This document shows positions 45,401-53,019 of a stretch of 64,000 bases of DNA, in pieces. This DNA is from JAIVJM01 sp963816985 (GTDB lineage: Bacteria; Acidobacteriota; Blastocatellia; Pyrinomonadales; Pyrinomonadaceae), in assembly GCA_963816985.1 (NCBI GenBank), contig CAWFMF010000004.1:1426001-1490000 (forward strand), read 5' to 3'. Each line of letters starts with the position of its first letter. Positions within the stretch are counted from its first letter, which is position 1. Below the pieces are notes generated by a model. That model worked only from the letters and a program-made list of their open reading frames with translations. It made no database searches and was not told where the DNA came from. The translations under genes and the position numbers were made by a program.

Positions 45401-45554
45401 GGAACTGAGTCGGGTGAGTAGTGTAGTCCTGCGCGGCGGCCGCATCGTCATCGTGTCCCATCAAGACGATGTGTGCGATGAATTCACCCACCGCTATAGA
45501 ATTACGAAAGATAGCAGTGGCTACGTCAGTGTTGATTGCGGGGTTGCCGATTAG
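42441..45554 (+). CDS. sbcC: Rad50/SbcC-family SMC-like ATPase
   Basis: 1037 aa. Walker A LIHGPNGGGKSSLWDALTF at about residue 37. Two long coiled coils flank a zinc hook GECPYCGSVLSDEDV near residue 507. The signature LFEYLSGGEKFRVAISLAVA lies near 940, Walker B is TLIIDEGFGALDE, and the switch His is in IVIVSHQDDV. Complete family layout. It tethers DNA ends and controls the Mre11-like nuclease. It ends the operon; no obvious T-rich terminator is seen in 45555-45723. Confidence 0.94.
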   Translation: MLLQRIRLKGFLGHRGSANGGGGDGFVEVDFSTAPLWLIHGPNGGGKSSLWDALTFTLFKKHRASGTDSGKNLRHLVHDECPKAEVVVEFDLDGQSLRVCGEVLKPTRKNGHASASRIVQMRDGDGWRTVADGEQKTEEWLAHNLRMSFETFTSAVLLRQGEADSFLKAKAKDRRARLMELLRLEFYRKLGTLTESRRLEKRKLCSGIEKALAGLPRPSDEDLSAQQELIENLRRHSGELEQQHSHKEEEERNARQASNLLEQIRDCERQRQNDQSLLEQAGRIEGDVARLYELRDVLLRIDNLWAARSQSEKEEARLNDGLRDTAEIEACLGNLVEAIQQKREAERLAAELFQRTKEALEEARQHCESALRRAQDLRSIEGLERDIVAEEGQLTSYQPTLSRREEIERSFERHEELRKAISLLKPLARSAEDLREAQLMLGEKEAAVAQGLEESRRAAEAEEQLQREFEAAETRKENARAELEECRANLNLLRDKVKRRDEVSGEGECPYCGSVLSDEDVRGRLAAEHAGWHAEIARMEKEETRLAELLDASDRALNDLRKKQRAVGEASRETSSKLEGSRRDLEHATAAVTRAQQELESSREAAGGWTAQLQDLPQLEEELTAIGDVSTERHILNEALIKEREVSAAVSVLRRRLSELPSVPLTERGQVVRDAGNSEQRTFDCEAARNDAESALSKATKELRDLTDEQLRLGERAELARRGAADQQHRVHEARQRYEQARDDVSPAWLSHPACEDERALSALKRERDGLSGSETQAQELVAARERKSRLEGSISAFSQQLDAIPRDHRRPVEDVRAELASLKKEIAQTGANLGEAADLLTGLLQQRSAVKGKQGELAEAERELNYFNRLAEALGKSGLEAVIVRKAQEEIRQRANETLTRLSGGCLEVDLVDKTDSEELQIQARDLRTGSLRLFEYLSGGEKFRVAISLAVAIGQTISGGRAAETLIIDEGFGALDEINRGLLVQELSRVSSVVLRGGRIVIVSHQDDVCDEFTHRYRITKDSSGYVSVDCGVAD

Positions 45555-45723
45555 GGGTGAGGGTAGTTGACGGTTTTTTGAAGACAGCGGCGAAGGGACT
45601 CAGGATTTACATCCCCGCCGGTTACTTGGATAGAACCTTAACGAGGCCTTCATGCTACTGGGCGGCTGAGTAATTAAATTCTGATGATTCTTTCTTACGA
45701 CGGGCATAATCAGGGGCTAGCAC

Positions 45724-45936
45724 TCACTCATCGCGCGAAGACATTTGTTTTAACCGGTCGAGATCTTCCGCGCTAACCATCTTCCGCCGGTGGTCGAGCG
45801 GGTCTCTGACGGTCTTGATCTTGCCTTCGCGGAGGAGTCGCTCGACGACCCTCCATCCGATGCCGAGATACTGAGCAACATCGCTACGCTTGATCCATTT
45901 ATCCCTCGCGGAGGAGGCTTTCTTATTGTATGTCAT
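45724..45936 (-). CDS. Small helix-turn-helix (excisionase-like) protein
   Basis: 70 aa from ATG 45936; in-frame codons up to 45972 are alternatives. DKWIKRSDVAQYLGIGWRVV followed by LREGKIKTVRDPLDHRRKMV and SAEDLDRL is the HTH_17/excisionase layout, where a helix pair reads DNA and a wing follows. Such genes commonly sit near integrated elements and may control excision or a local promoter. Confidence 0.7.
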   Translation of the reverse strand: MTYNKKASSARDKWIKRSDVAQYLGIGWRVVERLLREGKIKTVRDPLDHRRKMVSAEDLDRLKQMSSRDE

Positions 45937-45984
45937 AGCATTTAGGACCATTAAACGTATGACTAAGCACAACTTTTCAATTTA

Positions 45985-47022
45985 TTAAGGCTTCCTGAGA
46001 CTGAATGAGGTGAAGAACCTGTCAAGATCACCTTTGTTGGGCCCCGTCAGGTTTTGCGTCGTCGTCGTGAGGGTGTAAATGCGCGTGCCGTGTACGTAAA
46101 ATCGTACCCGAGAGCGAAGGAGAAGGCCGTTAATAACTCCCTGACTCTCGACCTCATAACCGCCATCCGGCAATCTCAATTCATTTAATACTTGGCCTTT
46201 CGCATCCTCGCCAGCGATATGGCCTGCTACTACCCTTTGCAGAGTCTGCTCGGGCCGGGTCTTCGCCTCAGGAACTTCCCAGTAGTTAAGCACGAACAAA
46301 TTCTCACCTGAGAAGCAATGAAACTTATATACCTCGGTACCGATTTCAGGCTGCGGCGTCAGACTGAATTCGGGCTTCATGGGAAATTCAACCACGAAAT
46401 CCTCACGAGGTTGCTGAAGTATGTACCACTTAGGTCGCTTCACATTTTGAAGGGTGCCCCCGTTTGACGAACGCTTGCGGGCAGTTGCCAATCGTCTGGG
46501 TTGAGAGTCTATAAACCGGAAAGATGAGAAAAATCGCTCTGCTACTTGCTCGTCAATACCTTTTGGTCTGAACGTACCGTAGACGATTTGATAACTCCTT
46601 CCGTTACGAATGTGGACACGAGTCAGCATGTGCAATCTGCCCGCGGACTCATTACTTTCGTTATAGTACTGTCGCCCGCCATCCGGCAGCTTCTCCTGTC
46701 GGATGAGGGTGCCGTTCTTGGAATACTCCATAGTGAACTCAGCATAAGCCTGGCTGAGTTCCACTGAGTTGCGAGGATTTCCGAGCAGTGGGACAAAACT
46801 TATAGATAGAAAATGCTCTCCATACTGGAACTTGTATTTTTCTTCCGGATCGCCGCTCTGAGAGAGGCTAGTCTGCTCGTAAGTTGGTCTACCGGGGAAA
46901 CTGATAGTGAAGCCCGCCTCCTCATCTGTGAATGTTTGCCATACTTCCTGTGAGACAGTGATGAGAGAGAACGAGATACCGATAATCCCTGCGGTGAGAC
47001 AATGACTCAAGCGGCGTAACAT
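45985..47022 (-). CDS. Exported protein with two copies of a beta-rich domain
   Basis: 345 aa from ATG 47022, with ribosome site AAAGGGAA at 8 nt; GTG 47040 is an alternative. Signal peptide (HCLTAGIIGISFSLITVSQ). Two similar domains are seen, EVWQTFTDEEAGFTISFPGR and PKWYILQQPREDFVVEFPMK, each followed by a FRF/FTSFSL-type ending (AERFFSSFRF and LDRFFTSFSL). The family is common in Acidobacteria in my experience but has no known function. Its place inside the island is odd for a chromosomal-type protein. Confidence 0.7.
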   Translation of the reverse strand: MLRRLSHCLTAGIIGISFSLITVSQEVWQTFTDEEAGFTISFPGRPTYEQTSLSQSGDPEEKYKFQYGEHFLSISFVPLLGNPRNSVELSQAYAEFTMEYSKNGTLIRQEKLPDGGRQYYNESNESAGRLHMLTRVHIRNGRSYQIVYGTFRPKGIDEQVAERFFSSFRFIDSQPRRLATARKRSSNGGTLQNVKRPKWYILQQPREDFVVEFPMKPEFSLTPQPEIGTEVYKFHCFSGENLFVLNYWEVPEAKTRPEQTLQRVVAGHIAGEDAKGQVLNELRLPDGGYEVESQGVINGLLLRSRVRFYVHGTRIYTLTTTTQNLTGPNKGDLDRFFTSFSLRKP

Positions 47023-47040
47023 GTGAGAATTCCCTTTCAC

Positions 47041-47299
47041 TTGAGGTGACTACAATGGCACCTATCAATTGAAGACGTAGCGTATAGCTTTTGCCTTTGG
47101 TATTTTAGGCAGTTGTTTCTTTGACAATAGCTCACTCAAATGTCTAAGGCGGTTCATATCTGAAGTGATGCTGCCCGCCGTAGAGTCTCAACGGAATAGA
47201 CTCTCGTGCCGCAGATATCGGCTATTGCAGTTGCGGATTATATAGTCCGCACGGCTGGACAGGCAATAGCTCCTCTGTCTCATCAGGAGGTAAAAACTG
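47041..47299. promoter_or_regulatory. Divergent intergenic region with two small dyads
   Basis: AGAGTCT at 47182-47188 pairs with AGACTCT at 47198-47204. An imperfect palindrome CGGATTATATAGTCCG lies at 47234-47249, 50 bp before the XRE gene. The second could be the operator of the XRE regulator. No gene is seen here. Confidence 0.35.
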
Positions 47300-47608
47300 A
47301 TGGGACGTGGGGCGAGGACGCGGCCGGTGCGGCTACCGGGGAAGATTCTTCAGATTCGTCTGGCTCTAGGAGACACCCAGGAAGGGATGGCGCGTCGCAT
47401 GGGTTTCCCAGAGATTACCCGCGAATACGTTTCCGGATTTGAGCGTGGAACGCGTGAGCCACCTCTGCCTGTGCTCTTAAGAATAGCTGACCTCGCTGGC
47501 GTCTATGTGGATGCTCTTATCGACGACAGGGTAAATCTGCCCGACTCCCTGCCTGCTCACCCCAAGAGCGAAGGGGTTGTTAAGGCGAGAACCAAGATAA
47601 GGAAATAG
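47300..47608 (+). CDS. XRE-family transcriptional regulator
   Basis: 102 aa with a strong ribosome site AGGAGG before ATG 47300. Helix-turn-helix: KILQIRLALGDTQEGMARRM, then TREYVSGFERGTREPPLPVL and LRIADLAGVYVDALI, the standard Cro/C1 layout. A short basic tail follows. It may regulate its own promoter or the neighbouring unknown gene. Confidence 0.85.
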   Translation: MGRGARTRPVRLPGKILQIRLALGDTQEGMARRMGFPEITREYVSGFERGTREPPLPVLLRIADLAGVYVDALIDDRVNLPDSLPAHPKSEGVVKARTKIRK

Positions 47609-47739
47609 CCTGCACCACACCTCCCTTGAATCCTGAACGAGGATGAGTAGGGAATAGCGAAACTTTTAAAATTGCACATAACTTCGGATACCGCATCATT
47701 GTCTTCTCAAGTTAAAGCTGTCTAGCGGGAACATTGATT

Positions 47740-48543
47740 ATGACTTATAGGAACGAAGCCGAATACTATCCGGGATCAGGTAAGGTCGAGGTGTTCAGGT
47801 TCGGCATCAATCCCCTTACTTATACGATTTCCCCGAAGTTCAACGGGGTCGCGAAGATTCTGCATGAATTGTATATGCCTACCGGCTCTGATCAATCTTA
47901 TAGTCTGAGTTATGTGAGTGTAAGAAATTTTCTCAAGTATAGTGGGCGTTACTACCACAAAATCGCCGATAGATACCAGAAGTATACGGTTGAGACTTTT
48001 GGCTTGGTGATTAAGCCTCCCCCGGATTTTAATTTCGATACGGATGTCCCTCGACCGGATTCCTCTCAATACAAGTGTCAACCATTTTACTGGACATTCT
48101 GTGGAGTTGTTCTTGTACAGGTCTGGCGGTTAAGAGTGCTCTCTTGCCCTATGGAAGATTTAAAAATGTGCCCGAGTAATCCCTTCGGCACGTTGCCTTC
48201 CGGAACCGTATACGTTACAGAACGCTGGAACCCGCAAGAGGATAAAATCAGGTTTATTGACTGGATAGGGAAGGCATCTCTTTCCCAAAGAAAGCGCCTT
48301 GCCTTTTATGGAGATGCTGTACGGATTATCGAGGGTACATTCAAGCCAGGAAGGCCAAGGGGTGCTAAAAAGTACACAAAAGTCCAGTTTCGCAATAAGC
48401 TTAAACTCGCATATAAAGAATTATACGACGAAAAAACGAATCCAAACCCCAAGCAATTTGCACTCGCGTTTAAGTCGGGACTTAGCGTTGCAGCCTTCAA
48501 GAATTATATGAAGGCTATCGGTAATCCAAAACCGCCTTACTGA
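47740..48543 (+). CDS. Unknown 267-aa island protein
   Basis: ATG 47740 (TTG 47734 also in frame). No family recognised. Aromatic-rich middle (YVSVRNFLKYSGRYYHKIAD, YKCQPFYWTFCGVVLVQVWR) and a basic C-terminal part with a repeat-like end (GRPRGAKKYTKVQFRNKLKL, LSVAAFKNYMKAIGNPKPPY) suggest nucleic-acid binding. AT-rich codon use matches the transposition genes to its right. Confidence 0.6.
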   Translation: MTYRNEAEYYPGSGKVEVFRFGINPLTYTISPKFNGVAKILHELYMPTGSDQSYSLSYVSVRNFLKYSGRYYHKIADRYQKYTVETFGLVIKPPPDFNFDTDVPRPDSSQYKCQPFYWTFCGVVLVQVWRLRVLSCPMEDLKMCPSNPFGTLPSGTVYVTERWNPQEDKIRFIDWIGKASLSQRKRLAFYGDAVRIIEGTFKPGRPRGAKKYTKVQFRNKLKLAYKELYDEKTNPNPKQFALAFKSGLSVAAFKNYMKAIGNPKPPY

Positions 48544-48667
48544 TTAAGCGCATACTCTGATAAAGGGATACAGGCAATGGCGCGTACCCATTTTGGGCAC
48601 GTGCCCACAGCATTATTTAGCTAATTTTATCCAACTAGTTTTCATGTAATTGAGATATAAGAGGGGA

Positions 48668-48928
48668 ATGTCGGACTCAGAGAAAACTACGGAATTCTGC
48701 ACAATCCGTGAAGCCGCCCAAAAAAGCGGGCTAGCGCTGACAACTTGGTACGGCGGAGGGGCAGGTACTGCAAGTTTGCCGCGTGTCCGGTTCGGGCGCT
48801 CCATCCGGCTACGACGGAAGGATGTAGAACAATTTATCAGGAAGCGAATTACCGAAGCTGAACAATCAGTTGAGAGAAGTGTAAAGGAGGAATCACGGCG
48901 AGGCGCTGTGGCCTCTCGGCAGACTTAA
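48668..48928 (+). CDS. AlpA/MerR-like helix-turn-helix protein
   Basis: 86 aa from ATG 48668; TTG 48650 is an alternative and the ribosome site does not decide. CTIREAAQKSGLALTTWYGG and LPRVRFGRSIRLRRKDVEQF form the HTH_17 layout. It precedes the tns operon by about 180 bp and may control it. Confidence 0.7.
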   Translation: MSDSEKTTEFCTIREAAQKSGLALTTWYGGGAGTASLPRVRFGRSIRLRRKDVEQFIRKRITEAEQSVERSVKEESRRGAVASRQT

Positions 48929-48963
48929 GATAATTACTACGCAACTCGTCACCGCAAACGAAA

Positions 48964-49029
48964 GGCCTGAAGCGCTAAGGTTGGTCGCCGACGCTTCAGG
49001 CCAGATCGAATCACTCGCTTGAAGGCGAG
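48964..49029. promoter_or_regulatory. Two hairpins in the leader of the tns operon
   Basis: An 11-bp perfect stem GGCCTGAAGCG (48964-48974 with 48992-49002) and a 5-bp stem CTCGC/GCGAG (49014-49018 with 49025-49029) lie 77 bp before the TnsAB start. Possible terminator for the HTH gene or attenuator for transposition genes. Confidence 0.45.
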
Positions 49030-49105
49030 AGGGTCTTTGTGTGCCTCAACCCTACAAATATTGTACACACTCTCATCGCCTTCATCAACAGAAAAGGAGT
49101 CTGGA

Positions 49106-51841
49106 ATGTTTGAAAGCGAAGAGCAGTTTGAGGTGTGGTGTCTTCAGAATAATGTACCGCGCGCTGCGAGAGCCTTGATAGAGCAGATCAGATCCTCTAG
49201 CCCCTCAAGGGCTGTGAGATCAGGAAAATTCAACATGAGCGGCGAATATCCTAGTAGGAAAATGGGTGTCACAATCCAGTTTGAAAGTCATAAGAACGAG
49301 CTACCGTTCATTCGTGTACTCGAGGATGATAATAGTGTGATTGAATTTTATGATCAACCAAATAAATTAAAATTGACCTATGAAGGAGAGAAAGGAAAAA
49401 AGGTAAGCGCATTTCATACGCCAGACTTCTTCGTCATACGAAAAGCTTCTGCTGGGTGGGAAGAGAACAAGACTGAGGAAGCGCTTATTAAACTCGAAAT
49501 CCATAATCCGAATCGCTACTGTCGTGATGAAGCGGGCGAATGGCACAGTTTGGCTGGGGAAAATTACGTCTCCCAAATTGGGTTCTTTTATTACAAGGTA
49601 GTCTCATCGAAAACAATTAACTGGGCATTCCAAAGGAATCTTGAATTCCTTGAGGATTACTTCAGAGTTGATACACCTGCTATTTCCGTGGCAGCTCGGG
49701 AAAGCGTACTTAACGTGGTCTCAGGCGAATTTGGTCTTTTGATAGAGGATTTGTTTTATCGATGTTCGCCGCAAGCGAGTCGGGATGATGTATTCATGAT
49801 GATCGCTCACGAAGAAATATATGTTGATCTCTATTTGCTCCCGCTATCTGAGTTCAAGCACGTTAAAGTTTTCGCTAACAAAGAGGCAGCTCTAGCTTAT
49901 CAATCTGTATTACGTGATAGCCCGCTCGAGCAAAGACATGCTTCTCCGTACATAACGCTAAAACCTCAAGAACATATTCTGTGGGATAAGAAAAGCTGGC
50001 AGATTGTGAATGTGGGGGAGAGTTTCGTATCTCTTCTGAGTGCAGAGAATGAACTGGTAAAGCTGCCCATTTCCGGAATCAACACGTTCCTTGAGGAAGG
50101 ACTAATTGCCCGCACATCCTCGGTGGCATCGCCAGCGCGGCGGATGGCTCTCGACCACCCTGAGGTCAAAAACAAGCTCACGACTGCCAATATCATAGCT
50201 TTGGCAACTGCTAATTACCGATTCGGATTGGTACGTCTGTATCTTTCAGATAGGCAATTGCCTAGCGACATAGGTGTACCTGAAAGGACACTTAGACACT
50301 GGGCTGCGGGATATCGCAAAGCGGAGGATGATTACGGGTGTGGCTACATTGGATTAATTCCGTTACCCCCCTCCGGAAATACCACCCCAAGACTGCCAGC
50401 CGATTCTCAAGAACTTATGGATAATTTCATCCAAAATTCGTATGAAGACTTGAAGCAAAGAAGACGCAGAGCAGTTCACGACCAGTATGTTCTGGCCTGC
50501 GAAGAGAAACATATCGAGCCGGCCAGCTACGTAGCTTTTTGTAAAGCCGTAAGGCTTAGACCTCAACACATCCAGAAAAAGAAGCGGGTAGGTAGCCGTG
50601 GAGCATACGCAGAAAGTGAATTCTACTGGGAGTTAGAATTAACCACCCCTCGGCATGGTGAACGCCCTTTCCACGTCGTACATATAGATCACACGCTTGC
50701 AGATGTAGAGGCCCGTTGCTCTTATACCGGTAGGAACATGGGACGCCCTTGGTTCTCAATGATGACGGATGGTTTTGACCGTCGCATATTAGCAAAATAC
50801 ACAACTTATGACCCACCAAGCTATCGCACAATAATGATGCTTTTTAGGGAATGCGTTCGGCGGTTCAAGCGCCTTCCCCAAATTGTAATCGTTGACGGTG
50901 CCTTTGAATTTTCCTGCACATATTTCGAGACGTTACTTGCCATTTTTGAGATTACAAAGAAAGTTAGACCACCCGCCAAAGCAAGATTCGGGTCACCAAT
51001 TGAAAGACTTTTCGGAACTGCTAATAGCCAGTTCTTTCATAATCTTGAGGGCAACACTCAGATTATGAAGTACGTTCGCCAAGTAACAGCACTTGTCAAT
51101 CCTAAAAATCATGCTATCTGGACGCTAGAGAAAGTTGACGCGATGCTAACGGAGTGGGCATATGAAGTTTATGACACGATGGAACATTCGGCTTTAGGTC
51201 AGTCTCCACGTGAGGCGTTTAACCAAGGGATGGAATTGTTTGGGGCTCGTGATTTTAAAGTTATTCCTTACGATGAAACCTTCCTTATGTTGACCATGCC
51301 ACCTAGCCCTAGAGGAAGGGCAAAGGTTGGCGCGCGCGGCGTACGAATTAATAATATCAATTACTGGTCGGACGTATTCAATGATGAGAGGGTGAGAGGA
51401 ACAAGCATTCCTATACGCCTTGATCCATGGAATGCCGGGGCAATCTATGCGTATGCACGCGGGCGGTGGGTTGAGGCTTATTCTGATTATTTTGCTGTAT
51501 TTCGCAATCGTTCTGAACGTGAAATGATGCTGGCCTCGGAAGAGCTCCGGCAACGTAATAAATTAGCCGCAAAGCGTTCCGACATCACAGCTAAAAAGCT
51601 TGCCGAGTTTCTTCAATCAATAGAGGCTGAAGAGATCTTACTGCATCAACGTCTAGCCGATCTTGCAGCCCGCCAAATAGTTGTTAGGAATGGGCTGTTG
51701 CCTTCGACCTACATTGATGGAACCGACAAAAACAGTCTTCCAGATACAAAAGAAACGGTGTCTGCCAATGAACCGGCCAGAGAGCAAGTCTCCGACTCAA
51801 GTAATACCGTGGCTGTTTCCCAAATATACACGTCTGTATAG
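49106..51841 (+). CDS. tnsAB: TnsA-TnsB fusion transposase of a Tn7-like element
   Basis: 911 aa from ATG 49106, ribosome site AAAAGGAG. The N-terminal TnsA-type nuclease domain has Glu65 in ESHKNELPFIRVLEDDNSVI, the strand IEFYDQPNKLKLTYEG, Asp107 in FHTPDFFVIRK and Lys122 in WEENKTEEAL. A central HTH region (ANYRFGLVRLYLSDRQLPSD) is followed by the TnsB integrase core: Asp codon 50687-50689 (HVVHIDHTLADVE), Asp 50894-50896 (IVIVDGAFEFS) and Glu 51002-51004 (FGSPIERLFGTANSQF). TnsA cuts 5' ends and TnsB 3' ends, so a fusion implies cut-and-paste movement. The C-terminal tail probably contacts TnsC. Confidence 0.9.
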   Translation: MFESEEQFEVWCLQNNVPRAARALIEQIRSSSPSRAVRSGKFNMSGEYPSRKMGVTIQFESHKNELPFIRVLEDDNSVIEFYDQPNKLKLTYEGEKGKKVSAFHTPDFFVIRKASAGWEENKTEEALIKLEIHNPNRYCRDEAGEWHSLAGENYVSQIGFFYYKVVSSKTINWAFQRNLEFLEDYFRVDTPAISVAARESVLNVVSGEFGLLIEDLFYRCSPQASRDDVFMMIAHEEIYVDLYLLPLSEFKHVKVFANKEAALAYQSVLRDSPLEQRHASPYITLKPQEHILWDKKSWQIVNVGESFVSLLSAENELVKLPISGINTFLEEGLIARTSSVASPARRMALDHPEVKNKLTTANIIALATANYRFGLVRLYLSDRQLPSDIGVPERTLRHWAAGYRKAEDDYGCGYIGLIPLPPSGNTTPRLPADSQELMDNFIQNSYEDLKQRRRRAVHDQYVLACEEKHIEPASYVAFCKAVRLRPQHIQKKKRVGSRGAYAESEFYWELELTTPRHGERPFHVVHIDHTLADVEARCSYTGRNMGRPWFSMMTDGFDRRILAKYTTYDPPSYRTIMMLFRECVRRFKRLPQIVIVDGAFEFSCTYFETLLAIFEITKKVRPPAKARFGSPIERLFGTANSQFFHNLEGNTQIMKYVRQVTALVNPKNHAIWTLEKVDAMLTEWAYEVYDTMEHSALGQSPREAFNQGMELFGARDFKVIPYDETFLMLTMPPSPRGRAKVGARGVRINNINYWSDVFNDERVRGTSIPIRLDPWNAGAIYAYARGRWVEAYSDYFAVFRNRSEREMMLASEELRQRNKLAAKRSDITAKKLAEFLQSIEAEEILLHQRLADLAARQIVVRNGLLPSTYIDGTDKNSLPDTKETVSANEPAREQVSDSSNTVAVSQIYTSV

Positions 51842-51849
51842 GAGACGAA

Positions 51850-53016
51850 ATGAAAGCACTTTACCCACCAGAAATACTTTTGAGGTCGACCAAGGAACGG
51901 GTGAGCTACTACAGGAATGAGGTGCGGATCGAACATCCATCTCTAGTTCGAGCCCGAGATGAGGTGTTGTGGGCAATTATAGATTCCTCACCTGGGTCAA
52001 TAATTCTACTCTATGGGCCGACGGGCGTCGGGAAAACCACCGTCCAAGATATAGTGTCAGATGCTCTGATTGAATATTTCAGGGCTGACCTTGAGAGCGA
52101 TGCCGGACAATTGCCCTTTGCTCGAATACATCTAAAGAACCCCTCCTCGCATAACTTCGATTGGAAAGATTTCTTTAGAGCCCTTCTAGCAATAATGTGT
52201 GAACCGTTAATTGATCATAAAGATGATACTCATAGATGGGAAGCATTAGGAAAAGAATATCGAGAGCTGACCTCGAACTACAGGACATCCGGCTCAAAAT
52301 TTAGGACTGCTGCAGAAGCTGCAATAGAGAACCGGAAGCCGGCTGCTTTATTGATTGATGATGCCCAACATTTCGGGGTAGTTAGATCGGGTAGAAGCCT
52401 ACTAGATCAACTTAACACCTTGAAGTCAGTCTCAGACCAGACTCATGTGACACAAGTTCTCGGTGGTACGTACGAAATGCTACCGTTTAGGAATTTGAAT
52501 GGGCAGCTAAGTCGCCGGAGCATCGACGTTCATTTCAAGAGATACGATGCTGCGGATGCAGAACAACGACAGTGTTTCGTAAATGTTCTCGGAACTTTCC
52601 AGGCGTATCTTCCCTTACGTGAGTCGCCAGATCTTGTTAGCAATTGGGACTATTTCTACGAGCGGAGCCTCGGGTGCGTTGGGATTCTTAAAGATTGGCT
52701 GACACGCTCATTGTCTTTATCTTTAAGGGAAGGCAAAGAAACACTAGCCAGACAACACCTAGAGCGCCGTGCGCTTTCTATTTCGCAATGTGCGGAGATT
52801 CTATCTGAAATCACTAGTGGGGAGCAGGAACTCCTTGAAACTGAAGAAAAACGATTACTGCTGCGAGGCGGGCTGAAACTTAGTATTGATTCTACTTCTG
52901 AGAAGCCCTCAAATGGAGGAGCGAATAAAAATAATGACGAGAAGAGGACTAAGGCGAAAAGACGGGTAGGGCGTCGAAATCCGACCAGAGACAAGATTGG
53001 GACTAGGCAACTCTGA
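51850..53016 (+). CDS. tnsC: TnsC-family AAA+ transposition regulator
   Basis: 388 aa, 8 bp after TnsAB. Walker A IILLYGPTGVGKTTVQDIVS at about residue 52; Walker B PAALLIDDAQHFGVVRSG; sensor region VTQVLGGTYEMLPFRNLNG with the Arg-rich GQLSRRSIDVHF. TnsC links the target-selection protein to the transposase by ATP-dependent filament formation on DNA. A basic tail (KRTKAKRRVGRRNPTRDK) could bind DNA. Complete for the family. Confidence 0.92.
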   Translation: MKALYPPEILLRSTKERVSYYRNEVRIEHPSLVRARDEVLWAIIDSSPGSIILLYGPTGVGKTTVQDIVSDALIEYFRADLESDAGQLPFARIHLKNPSSHNFDWKDFFRALLAIMCEPLIDHKDDTHRWEALGKEYRELTSNYRTSGSKFRTAAEAAIENRKPAALLIDDAQHFGVVRSGRSLLDQLNTLKSVSDQTHVTQVLGGTYEMLPFRNLNGQLSRRSIDVHFKRYDAADAEQRQCFVNVLGTFQAYLPLRESPDLVSNWDYFYERSLGCVGILKDWLTRSLSLSLREGKETLARQHLERRALSISQCAEILSEITSGEQELLETEEKRLLLRGGLKLSIDSTSEKPSNGGANKNNDEKRTKAKRRVGRRNPTRDKIGTRQL

Positions 53017-53019
53017 AGT

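Noticed and set aside
48544..49105. CRISPR array or guide RNA near the Tn7-like genes
   Set aside because: No regularly spaced direct repeats and no cas genes anywhere in the window; only two hairpins are seen.
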